Of a DNA stretch of 14,367 bases, positions 6,607-13,993 are shown piece after piece; position 1 is the first letter of the stretch; every line of letters begins with the position of its first letter. A program made the translations under genes and the position numbers. Location: positions 1 to 14,367 of the forward strand of contig CAIJEA010000170.1 in NCBI GenBank assembly GCA_903819605.1. Reading direction: 5' to 3'. The notes beneath the pieces were generated by a model. The model saw nothing but the letters and a program-made list of their open reading frames with translations. It had not been told where the DNA came from and searched no databases. The DNA is from an uncultured cyanobacterium. GTDB taxonomy: Bacteria; Cyanobacteriota; Cyanobacteriia; Pseudanabaenales; Pseudanabaenaceae.

Positions 6607-7778
6607 TATAAGATTGCGGCTAAAGCCTGTTTTAGCCCAATAATCACGCGCTCATAGGAATAATCTGCCACGATCTTTTTGCTTTCCTCGCCCCAACGGT
6701 TTAGGCGATCGCGATCGCGCATAGACTCCCGCAAACAAGTCGTCAATGCATTAATATTTCCTGCCTCAAAGATTAAGCCATTCTCCAATGGTTTAACTAA
6801 GTCTGCGGCACATCCAACATGGTTACTTACTATTACTGGCTTCCCCATACACATCGCCTCATTAATTGCCAGACCCCATGTTTCACTGCTGCCATAACTG
6901 GGCAAAATAAAGATATCCCCAGCAGCATAAGTGCGTGGCATTAGCGATTGATTTTGGAATGGGGCAAAATAAATGCGATCGCTATGCTTTGCTAAATCTC
7001 GCATTTCTGGTTCCAATTTCCCAGCACCAACTAATAGCAATGATACCGAATCTAACTTTGCATGGATAAAAGCTTTAATCAGATCCAAAGGACATTTTTT
7101 TTCTTCAAACTTTCCCGAAAATAGAATTACTGCATCTCGCTCAGGAATACCAAGCTCCTGTTTCCAAATATTTGCTTGCTCAAACACTTCATTGTTAAGG
7201 CTAGAAAAACGATCTCGATCGATCGCATGGGGAGTGAAAAATAACTTGTTTGCTGGCACAAAATGATATTGAAAGTAATCATAATTTGCTTTGCCAACAT
7301 ATAAACAAGCGGCAAAATTTTCAAATATTTTGGCTATAAATAGACGTTTTAAATTACTTTTTAAATCATTTTTAGGTAAAATTCGATGTGAATCACCACG
7401 AAATATAATTGGAATATCTATATATCGTAGCTGCCATAAAAATCTATAAATGCTTGCATAGTTATAGGAAACGTTAAGTAATATGACATCTGGTTTAAAT
7501 TCCAATACTTGTTTTGTAAGACTAGGGTTTTGTAAACCAAATATATGATGAGTGCCTTGATTTTTACTACTGTTAGTTACAAACTCAAAGTTATAACCTT
7601 CAAGTAAGGGAATATCCCATTGAAAAGATTGTCTAAATCCTTGATCTATTCGATCTGCAACACCAAAATCCCATAAATAAAAAACCTTAATATTGCAATA
7701 TCCATCTTGAGCTATGCAACGAAAAAGTGGCGCATAGTATTGAATAGGATGTGAAGCAATAATTGCTAAATTAATCAC
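6606..7778 (-). CDS. GT4-family glycosyltransferase
   Basis: GT-B fold glycosyltransferase, probably retaining and using a nucleotide sugar at the cytoplasmic membrane face to extend a polysaccharide repeat unit. From the GTG at 7778 it has 390 residues and begins INLAIIASHPIQYYAPLF, a typical N-terminus for this group. The C-terminal donor domain shows LFSGKFEEKKCP (about 219-230), LLLVGAG (248-254) and the EX7E motif SSETWGLAINEAM with Glu299 and Glu307, followed by GKPVIVS. The frame stays open upstream to 7835, but that start would overlap the preceding gene by 58 bp. Choosing GTG gives a one-base overlap with the upstream TAG (TAGTG), a classic coupled arrangement. It is the last gene of the locus. 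Donor and acceptor are unknown. Confidence 0.9.
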   Translation of the reverse strand: MINLAIIASHPIQYYAPLFRCIAQDGYCNIKVFYLWDFGVADRIDQGFRQSFQWDIPLLEGYNFEFVTNSSKNQGTHHIFGLQNPSLTKQVLEFKPDVILLNVSYNYASIYRFLWQLRYIDIPIIFRGDSHRILPKNDLKSNLKRLFIAKIFENFAACLYVGKANYDYFQYHFVPANKLFFTPHAIDRDRFSSLNNEVFEQANIWKQELGIPERDAVILFSGKFEEKKCPLDLIKAFIHAKLDSVSLLLVGAGKLEPEMRDLAKHSDRIYFAPFQNQSLMPRTYAAGDIFILPSYGSSETWGLAINEAMCMGKPVIVSNHVGCAADLVKPLENGLIFEAGNINALTTCLRESMRDRDRLNRWGEESKKIVADYSYERVIIGLKQALAAIL

Positions 7779-9244
7779 TAACTTTCTATATCTTCTAACT
7801 TTTGCACTTTCATTAAGAGAAGTATGAATATACACAATGTAATTGATGACTGAAATAAAGCAGCTACATACACGCCTGCTGTAAATTCTGTTTGAAATGC
7901 ATAACTTAAAACTAAAATTGAAAATAAATAGCGATCGCTAAATATAGGAGCATTTATACTAAGTAGTGATACATATCCATATCCAGCACCACAAATGAAG
8001 GCTAAAATGCCACAACCCCATAACCCATAATTAGCGTATGACTCTGCTAATAATCCCCATCCAATAGTTGTAGTTTCTGTATCCTTTCGACTTTGTCTAC
8101 CATAATAAATATTTAAGATCGATGTTCCTTCGTGACTAGTGATTTTGTTAGCATTGAAAACACGAGGAATAAGTAATTGTGGAATAAGTGCATACGTATA
8201 GCCGTCCAGTAACGGCATTCCTTTTTCTGTGGCTGACTGCGTTAATAAAAGTTGTTGGAAAACGCTAGCCCGTTCAAGAATTGACTGTTCAGATTCTGTT
8301 CTATCTTCTTCTTTTGCAAATAATCCTTTAATCCCAAAATCAATCCACTCTATATATCTAGAAGGATATTGCCAAGGTTCGACAGGTTGTTGCCAATACA
8401 ACTCTCTAATAGGTCCCTTACCTGCATGAAGCAAGGCAAATAAGCTAAGTACGACCATAGTAGAAACCCAAGGAAATTTACCTTTGCCGAGGGAGTAACC
8501 AACAACCGTAATTAGAAATAAGGTTAACGAGCTAACTAATAAAAGAGATATATTATTAATAACTAGGCTTGAAGTTATTAGCATAAGATATAAAATTTTA
8601 TTGTTGTTAGAAAGCTTGTTACTACCAAATCTATAAGACATTGAAAAAGTGGCGATCGCCGTTAATCCTAAAATTGCACCTCGGATTAAAGAAAGTGAAC
8701 CGACATCTACTGATAACCAACCCGCCAAGGTAAATATAGTATATAAATTTGCTAGGCATAAAACTCCTAAAAAGATACTATCTCCTTTTTTGATATCTAG
8801 GGTTCTGTAGTAAGTTTTAGGGTGGGGAAATCTATTAACAAACTGATACCATATTAAAGTTGAGAATAAGAGAAATCCACTAACTGTCATACTAGATAAA
8901 AATCTTTCCGAACTGTTGTACGTAAATACTGAAGGGTTTTCAGTAATTAAAGGAATGGCACAAGTCCAGAGATAAGTAACTGAAAATAGAGGAAAAATTG
9001 GGATGCCAAAAGCTTTTCCAGCACACCAAAGATAAACTGAAGTTATAGATGATATTGAAATTAAAAAAGCCCCAAATATATCTTGTGCTTCAATTACCTG
9101 ACTACCGTATACTTTGGAAACGGCAAAGGCTGAATATGCGCCTAAGAGAAGCCAGAAAAATGGTAATAGATTTCGTTGACTATTACGATTATTGACCTTT
9201 GCTTGTTGAGTATCTTGAGTTTTTACTGGTAATTGCTTGAGCAT
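7778..9244 (-). CDS. Wzy-like polysaccharide repeat-unit polymerase
   Basis: Polytopic membrane protein of 488 residues with about 11 or 12 hydrophobic segments: approximately 27-43, 55-75, 82-100, 117-135, 155-176, 185-203, 216-250 (likely two), 259-273, 396-425, 438-452 and 456-478. A large hydrophilic loop (about 274-395) contains LLDGYTYALIPQLLIPR (345-361), and the next segment begins GWGLLAESYANYGLWG (395-410). A loop with an IPR motif before a G-x-AE-x-Y-x-N-x-G segment is characteristic of O-antigen/oligosaccharide polymerases (Wzy type), which join lipid-linked repeat units in the periplasm. Sequence conservation in this group is low, so the call rests on topology, these motifs and glycosyltransferases on both sides. 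The ATG at 9244 lies six bases after the upstream gene's stop codon. Confidence 0.72.
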   Translation of the reverse strand: MLKQLPVKTQDTQQAKVNNRNSQRNLLPFFWLLLGAYSAFAVSKVYGSQVIEAQDIFGAFLISISSITSVYLWCAGKAFGIPIFPLFSVTYLWTCAIPLITENPSVFTYNSSERFLSSMTVSGFLLFSTLIWYQFVNRFPHPKTYYRTLDIKKGDSIFLGVLCLANLYTIFTLAGWLSVDVGSLSLIRGAILGLTAIATFSMSYRFGSNKLSNNNKILYLMLITSSLVINNISLLLVSSLTLFLITVVGYSLGKGKFPWVSTMVVLSLFALLHAGKGPIRELYWQQPVEPWQYPSRYIEWIDFGIKGLFAKEEDRTESEQSILERASVFQQLLLTQSATEKGMPLLDGYTYALIPQLLIPRVFNANKITSHEGTSILNIYYGRQSRKDTETTTIGWGLLAESYANYGLWGCGILAFICGAGYGYVSLLSINAPIFSDRYLFSILVLSYAFQTEFTAGVYVAALFQSSITLCIFILLLMKVQKLEDIES

Positions 9245-9250
9245 AGATAT

Positions 9251-10549
9251 TCAAGAAGATACATATCGATCAAAAATAGCACATTGCTGTCTGGTCATTT
9301 CCCTAGCAGTATAGGGATTGAATGCTTGCCAATCAGTAGTTGGAGTATATTCTTGAGACTGAGATAAAAGCCAATTAAGCTTAGTAGTTAGTTGCTTCAG
9401 GATGTTAGTGGTGGCTTGGTCGTTAAATGTAACTACTTGTCCTGCTTGGCAAGACTCAATCACTGTTACTACGAGACTCTGTTGATGCAGAATTGCTAAA
9501 ATTGGCTTACGAGCAAGAATACATGGATAAATTTTTGATGCAGAATAGCTTTCATCGTCAGAACCAATTATTAGAATGCCGTGACTATCTGTTAATACCT
9601 GTAGAGCCTCAAAGTAGGGAATCCTCTGTGGGTATTCAGTGACGATATCGCCAAGATTATAGGATTGTGCGATCGCTTCTATCTCTTTATTATGATCGAA
9701 AATCGAATATTTAGTACCAACAAAATGTAGCTTAATTTTTTGCCATGCTTCAGGCAATAGTTGACGATGAGTTTGAATTGCAGAGAAAAGAGATTTGAGA
9801 CTAAATGCCATATCATCACCTCCTCTTCCAACATATACCCAATGCTTGCATCCATCATTTGGATCAAATATTGTTTGCTGAATATTTAAACTAGGCAGAA
9901 TTTCAAAATCTTTTTCGGGTGCGCCAAAGGGTAAAACTGTAAATTGATCCTCACGTAACCACGAATATCTTTGCCTTAGCATTTTGGAATATTCTGGTGA
10001 AACTGTAGTTATGTGACTAGCTCTTTTTAGGGTAAATGGCTCTAAAATTCTAGCTAAGGTCTGAGCGGTTTTATATTTAAGTTTTCCACCTGGTGGTGCC
10101 TTGTGAGTGCGATCGTAGTAGTCACTTAGCCAAGGATCTTGAAAGTCTAAAATATAGGGTATTTTGTATCGTTCTAACCAATATCGACCTAGCACCATCG
10201 TTAGAAATACAGTATTGGAAAAGTAAACTAGATCAATAGTATTTTTTTCTAAATATTTGGAAATAGCCGCTATCAAAAAAGGCATCGATCTAAAGGCTAA
10301 ATTCCCTATTCCAATTTTGCGTGAAATATTGGGAGGAATAGCATAGGACTTAATGATCTCTATATTTGATGGAATCGTTAAATCTAGACTGGTATCTACT
10401 ACACCTTCTAGGAAATTTGAATCTATACATAAAATAGTAACTTCCCATCCAAACTCTGCAAAGTATGGCAATGCCATTCTAATTCTCTGATGATCTGGTG
10501 CATTAATTGGCGGAAAATTAGGACTAACAATAAGAACTCGGTTATTCAT
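9251..10549 (-). CDS. GT-B glycosyltransferase (GT4-like)
   Basis: 432-residue GT-B type glycosyltransferase. The N-terminal domain starts NRVLIVSPNFPPINAPDHQR, the usual acceptor-domain opening, and includes YILDFQDPW (132-140) and ITTVSPEYS (180-188). The C-terminal donor-binding domain shows WVYVGRGGDD (237-246), LHFVGT (274-279) and DDESYSASKIYPCILARKPI (331-350). There ESYSASK..Y..LARKPILA takes the place of the usual EX7E nucleotide-sugar loop. It is predicted to add one sugar in the surface-polysaccharide pathway. It lies 43 nt downstream of the FkbM gene and six bases before the polymerase gene, so translation of the last three genes is probably coupled. Substrate unknown. Confidence 0.85.
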   Translation of the reverse strand: MNNRVLIVSPNFPPINAPDHQRIRMALPYFAEFGWEVTILCIDSNFLEGVVDTSLDLTIPSNIEIIKSYAIPPNISRKIGIGNLAFRSMPFLIAAISKYLEKNTIDLVYFSNTVFLTMVLGRYWLERYKIPYILDFQDPWLSDYYDRTHKAPPGGKLKYKTAQTLARILEPFTLKRASHITTVSPEYSKMLRQRYSWLREDQFTVLPFGAPEKDFEILPSLNIQQTIFDPNDGCKHWVYVGRGGDDMAFSLKSLFSAIQTHRQLLPEAWQKIKLHFVGTKYSIFDHNKEIEAIAQSYNLGDIVTEYPQRIPYFEALQVLTDSHGILIIGSDDESYSASKIYPCILARKPILAILHQQSLVVTVIESCQAGQVVTFNDQATTNILKQLTTKLNWLLSQSQEYTPTTDWQAFNPYTAREMTRQQCAIFDRYVSS

Positions 10550-10592
10550 TTATTAGAAACTATTAATCGAACTATTGATTGAGAGACTTATT

Positions 10593-11327
10593 CTAAACAT
10601 TCCAACGTTTGTCAGTTCGGAGTGGGCTATCCACTGGCACAAATATCATGTCAATTTGCCATAAAGCTTGATCTAATGGTCTGCGAATAAAGCTGCAAAT
10701 GTCATAAGCCACCCAACCACGCTCATTTAACCAAGCAACTATATCGGCAATCAAGGGGACATTTTGATGAATATCCAGTAAATTTATCTCCGCTAATATA
10801 ACTTTAATATTAGGCAAAGACTTCTCAGCACCTTTAAGTACTTCTAGCTCATAGCCCTGAACATCTAATTTCAGAAAATCAGGACTGTGACCAGAAAAAT
10901 ATTCATGAACTATTTGATCTATAGTTCTCATTGAATGGAAAGATATGGGAAAATTTTGAGGTATATTTTCAATTAGTATCGAAGATGCTGTTTCAGACTC
11001 ATTAAATGCTATTTTATCGAGAGTCTGTGCACCTAATAACCCCGGAAATACTTGAATAGCTGGATTGTGAGATGCCATCTTTTGTAAATGATTCACTTTG
11101 TGCTCAAGTGCCTCAAAGCAACTAATCTTAGATTGAGACCAGACTTTTATACAGCATTGGGCAAATTCTCCTTCATAAGCACCAACATCGAAAATGTGTT
11201 GGGGCTGAAAGCCTAACTTAGAAAGACGGTTTAAAGCTATAGGTATTTCGGGAACTCCTAATCTATTAGCAAGATAGGAACGTATCAACGCCTTAATATC
11301 CCAAAAATTAGATTTTAATCTAGACAT
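10593..11327 (-). CDS. FkbM family SAM-dependent methyltransferase
   Basis: Class I methyltransferase of the FkbM type (Methyltransf_21), 244 residues from the ATG at 11327. The SAM-binding motif I, HIFDVGAYEGEF, is at about 44-55; the acidic ribose-contact strand FEAL at 71-74; the signature DFLKLDVQGYELEVLKGA at 150-167; and AEINLLDIH at 179-187. Such enzymes O-methylate sugars or polyketides; among glycosyltransferases and a polymerase, sugar O-methylation of the glycan is the likely job. The frame is open to a TTG at 11366, but the ATG at 11327 cuts the overlap with the upstream gene from 52 to 13 bases, with ATG embedded in that gene's last codons, which favours translational coupling. 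Confidence 0.88.
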   Translation of the reverse strand: MSRLKSNFWDIKALIRSYLANRLGVPEIPIALNRLSKLGFQPQHIFDVGAYEGEFAQCCIKVWSQSKISCFEALEHKVNHLQKMASHNPAIQVFPGLLGAQTLDKIAFNESETASSILIENIPQNFPISFHSMRTIDQIVHEYFSGHSPDFLKLDVQGYELEVLKGAEKSLPNIKVILAEINLLDIHQNVPLIADIVAWLNERGWVAYDICSFIRRPLDQALWQIDMIFVPVDSPLRTDKRWNV

Positions 11328-12316
11328 ATTTTTTGTTTCCACTGATTTATTAGACGTTTCCACCAACGGTTTTGTTTTAAAGAAGCTCTTGCACTACTCC
11401 AATCTATTAAACTGTCATTAACATCATGATCGCCTAATTGATCGTCTGGTATATCTCCTGACTCAATTTTTTTGATAGGTTGTGGTAATAAGTCATAAAA
11501 AACTTGCGATCGATAAGGAGGATGTAATGACCACATCCCTGGTAATTTACCTAAGAAATCAACTCGTTGCAAGGAATTTTTTAACATTGACTCAGTTAAT
11601 ATTTCCTCTGGCAATCTATATGGATAGTTTCCTTCTATCAATGCTTTAGATATGCCGTAAATTGAAGCGTATTGGAGAGGAAGATGTTTGATTTGAGCTG
11701 TAAATCTTTCTCTGTTTACCATAAATAACCGAGTACTTAAAAAGTTAAAGCGGAAAGCTGTCGAATAATGTGGTTCGGATTGCCCAACTTGCGATCTCAA
11801 AGTCCCATCATCAGTAGGTGGTCCGGGAAGCGGTGCACAGAATAAAATATCGGATCGTTCAGATAATAGGTTAACCGCCTCCTCAATCCAAGTAGAACTA
11901 CCTCCACCAAACATTATGTCTGAATCTAGATGAAATATATAGTTGTATTGAGCACTATACAAACCAAAAAAATATGAATAAAAAGGGCCACCTCGAAAAT
12001 CTTTTGGTGGAATGTTTTTACCATTAAAAAAAATCTTACTTACTTCAGAAATTGATTGGGTTGAATAATCAACTTCAAGAAGACGTGTATTGGAGTATTC
12101 TAGGCAGATTTGTGCAATTAAAGATTTGAGTTTTGGTAATCTTTCTTTCCATCCTTCAGAAAAGCGTCCAGCACTTCGATGTAAATCTAATATAAGTAAT
12201 ACTTCATCTACTTGATGAGCGAACTGTTTCAGTTGATGGGGAAGGATATGTTGAGCATGAAGCCAATCACTAGGAGCCAAACTGATTTGTAAAGTAACTT
12301 TGTTATTGGATTCCAT
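11315..12316 (-). CDS. GT-A type glycosyltransferase with DSD motif
   Basis: 333-residue soluble protein with no signal peptide or membrane segment. The N-terminal half looks like a GT-A nucleotide-binding domain: VTLQISLAPSDW, VDEVLLILDLH (36-46), then FHLDSDIMFGGG (128-139) containing the metal-binding DxD motif at Asp131-Asp133. Downstream are FCAPLPGPPTDDG, FLSTRLFMVNRERF and LPEEILTESML (about 236-246), which resemble acceptor-side segments. It is likely an inverting glycosyltransferase acting on the repeat unit, although I cannot place it in a numbered family. It is the second gene of the locus and overlaps the FkbM gene by 13 bases. The C-terminal tail, rich in Trp, Lys and Arg, could aid membrane association. 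Confidence 0.7.
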   Translation of the reverse strand: MESNNKVTLQISLAPSDWLHAQHILPHQLKQFAHQVDEVLLILDLHRSAGRFSEGWKERLPKLKSLIAQICLEYSNTRLLEVDYSTQSISEVSKIFFNGKNIPPKDFRGGPFYSYFFGLYSAQYNYIFHLDSDIMFGGGSSTWIEEAVNLLSERSDILFCAPLPGPPTDDGTLRSQVGQSEPHYSTAFRFNFLSTRLFMVNRERFTAQIKHLPLQYASIYGISKALIEGNYPYRLPEEILTESMLKNSLQRVDFLGKLPGMWSLHPPYRSQVFYDLLPQPIKKIESGDIPDDQLGDHDVNDSLIDWSSARASLKQNRWWKRLINQWKQKICLD

Positions 12317-12390
12317 AAAAGCTTTATTAATTATTTTGTATTAATTATTTGCTCGACATAATCTTCTAATTAAAGGATAGTTGTATTCGT

Positions 12391-13620
12391 TTAGTTGCTG
12401 AGTGCTTTTTGAATTAACATTAAGAACTTATCTTTTTGATTTTCCCATCTAATTTTCTCCTCAGCTACTTTCAAAGCTGCTTTTTTAGTAGAGATTAATT
12501 GTTGAGGATTATTAAGCAAATTATTTATCGCTTCTGCCAATGCGATCGCATCATTGCTCGGAATTATCTGTCCAACTTCGGGATACTGAGATAATATCTC
12601 ACTCTGACCTGCTGTGCTAGTCGCAATTACAGCTAGTCCTGCCTGTAAGTATTGGAAGAGTTTATTAGTAATCGTAAGGTTCCGACTGGATATATCATTT
12701 ACCTCTAAAGCTAAACCGATATCATGTTCGGCTATACGAGACAATAACTCATTATTCGGAACCGTGGAATGAATAAATAGGCGATCGCGCCACTCTGGAG
12801 GAATTTGCGGCTCTAGCCATTGACGAGAACTTTCTGGATAATTACCGCGAAGATGAATTTCCACGCTTTTACTAATATAAGGCAATGCCTGAATCAGAAC
12901 TTCTAAGCCTCTACCTTGTCCAATAGTTTGCGAAACCCAGTGAATCGAAGTTAAGTCTAAATTTTGGCGATCGCGAATTTGACCATCAATCTGCGATCGC
13001 TCTGACCAAGGGAAAGAATTATAAATAGCTGCTGGTCTAGGTGCATCATAGGCTTCTGCCAGCGCTTTAGCTAATGCATGAGATGTTGTAATACTGTATT
13101 TACACTCATTTATTAGACGCTTTTCTAGTTCCTTTAATTGTTTCATTGGTCTTGTCAATCGAGACTCAGGTAATAGATCTTTAGAAAACCAATCTTCAAA
13201 ATCTACTCCTACCTTAAAACCACGATCTAACAATCGACTACCTACCCAAAGACCTACCTCTGAGTGAACAATAGTCAGATCAGCTTCATTTTTATAAGCA
13301 TACTTAAGCATAGCTCTTGATCCATATCCCAGTAATGGAGGCGAAAAAATACCAAATCTCTTAAATATTTCTTGAGCAATCCGCGATTGGCATCTAACCA
13401 AAAAGTTAGTAAGTCTATGGCTAGGTTGAAAATTAACAATAGGAATGAATTTCCATTTCTTATTGTTTATAAGTAGGCGATCGCGCTCTATAAACTCTGT
13501 ATCAAACCAGATTCCACCTACTGTAACGTCATGCCCAGCAGATGATAAAGCCTCAGCTTCTTTTTGGGGACGAGGTGCATTACAAAGATGACCACCTATC
13601 AAGATAAGTATCTTTGACAT
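12391..13620 (-). CDS. GT4-like glycosyltransferase, first gene of locus
   Basis: 409-residue GT-B type glycosyltransferase. It opens SKILILIGGHLCNAPRPQKE, with the glycine-rich acceptor loop and a conserved RPQKEAEAL helix. The middle contains VGVDFEDWFSKDLL (137-150), ECKYSITTSHALAKAL (172-187) and the linker IYNSFPW (199-205). The donor domain includes HWVSQTIGQGRGLEVL (227-242) and LEVNDISSRNLTITNKLFQY (305-324), then AGLAVIATSTAGQSEIL (327-343), where the Glu/Lys pair replaces the standard EX7E loop. It is probably an early glycosyltransferase of the surface-polysaccharide pathway. The next gene is 74 nt downstream. The ATG at 13620 is well placed behind an AT-rich leader. Confidence 0.86.
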   Translation of the reverse strand: MSKILILIGGHLCNAPRPQKEAEALSSAGHDVTVGGIWFDTEFIERDRLLINNKKWKFIPIVNFQPSHRLTNFLVRCQSRIAQEIFKRFGIFSPPLLGYGSRAMLKYAYKNEADLTIVHSEVGLWVGSRLLDRGFKVGVDFEDWFSKDLLPESRLTRPMKQLKELEKRLINECKYSITTSHALAKALAEAYDAPRPAAIYNSFPWSERSQIDGQIRDRQNLDLTSIHWVSQTIGQGRGLEVLIQALPYISKSVEIHLRGNYPESSRQWLEPQIPPEWRDRLFIHSTVPNNELLSRIAEHDIGLALEVNDISSRNLTITNKLFQYLQAGLAVIATSTAGQSEILSQYPEVGQIIPSNDAIALAEAINNLLNNPQQLISTKKAALKVAEEKIRWENQKDKFLMLIQKALSN

Positions 13621-13637
13621 TGGCTAATTAATTGACA

Positions 13638-13666
13638 ATCATATATAAATATTTCGAGCAAAAGAA
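13638..13666 (-). promoter_or_regulatory. Possible sigma70-type promoter for polysaccharide locus
   Basis: On the minus strand, TTCTTT (13661-13666) and TATGAT (13638-13643) are 17 bp apart, about 17 bp before the ATG at 13620. The -10 matches consensus at five of six positions; the -35 is weak. AT-rich sequence makes chance matches likely. Confidence 0.25.
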
Positions 13667-13738
13667 TTTCTAGATTAGAACTTAGCATAAATATCTCCCC
13701 AAAGCAGAATATCTTCAATTGATTCAAGCTTTTTAATA

Positions 13739-13810
13739 AGTTCATCTGCTGTTATCTATAGATGAAGCAATAGTTCCATTGCTTCATCTATAGATAACAG
13801 CAGATGAACT
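13739..13810. repeat. 33-bp perfect inverted repeat (snap-back hairpin)
   Basis: Arms at 13739-13771 and 13778-13810 are exact reverse complements over 33 bp, separated by a six-base AGTTCC loop. There is no U-tract, and the composition is AT-rich, unlike the GC-cored palindromes elsewhere in the window. It lies about 120 bp upstream of the polysaccharide locus. Each arm, read outward, has the codons for TADELI in the same frame, so an inverted duplication of a piece of coding sequence is a plausible origin. Confidence 0.9.
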
Positions 13811-13952
13811 CATTGATGTAAGACAATCTATACATGTACTTGCATCTGCGGATAGTTCTTATGCAAATTCAAAAGAAATTAAAGGAACTGTTTTTGTTAA
13901 ACCTCTAATAACTTTTCCCTCAAATCCTTCTAAATCTATCTTACAAAATACT
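13811..13952 (+). other. Coding-like debris, no start codon
   Basis: The plus frame opened by the right arm of the hairpin stays open from 13794 to a TAA at 13992-13994 (66 codons) and gives a reasonably mixed-composition peptide (for example SIHVLASADSSYANSKEIKG), but has no ATG, GTG or TTG before the insertion-sequence terminus at 13953. It may be a gene fragment interrupted by that element. I do not recognise the family. Confidence 0.25.
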
Positions 13953-13971
13953 GGCACTAGTCAGTTAAATC
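13953..13971 (+). repeat. Insertion-sequence terminal repeat
   Basis: GGCACTAGTCAGTTAAATC matches the left terminus of the small element at 1245-1263 at 18 of 19 positions, in the same orientation. It stands 23 bp before the transposase remnant beginning at 13994, so it is probably the left end of that element. Confidence 0.6.
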
Positions 13972-13993
13972 GTGAGGGAGTGAAAGCCTCGTA

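Noticed and set aside
13632..13654. Perfect TTGACA -35 hexamer on the plus strand
   Set aside because: No acceptable -10 hexamer 16-18 bp downstream and no supported plus-strand gene follows.
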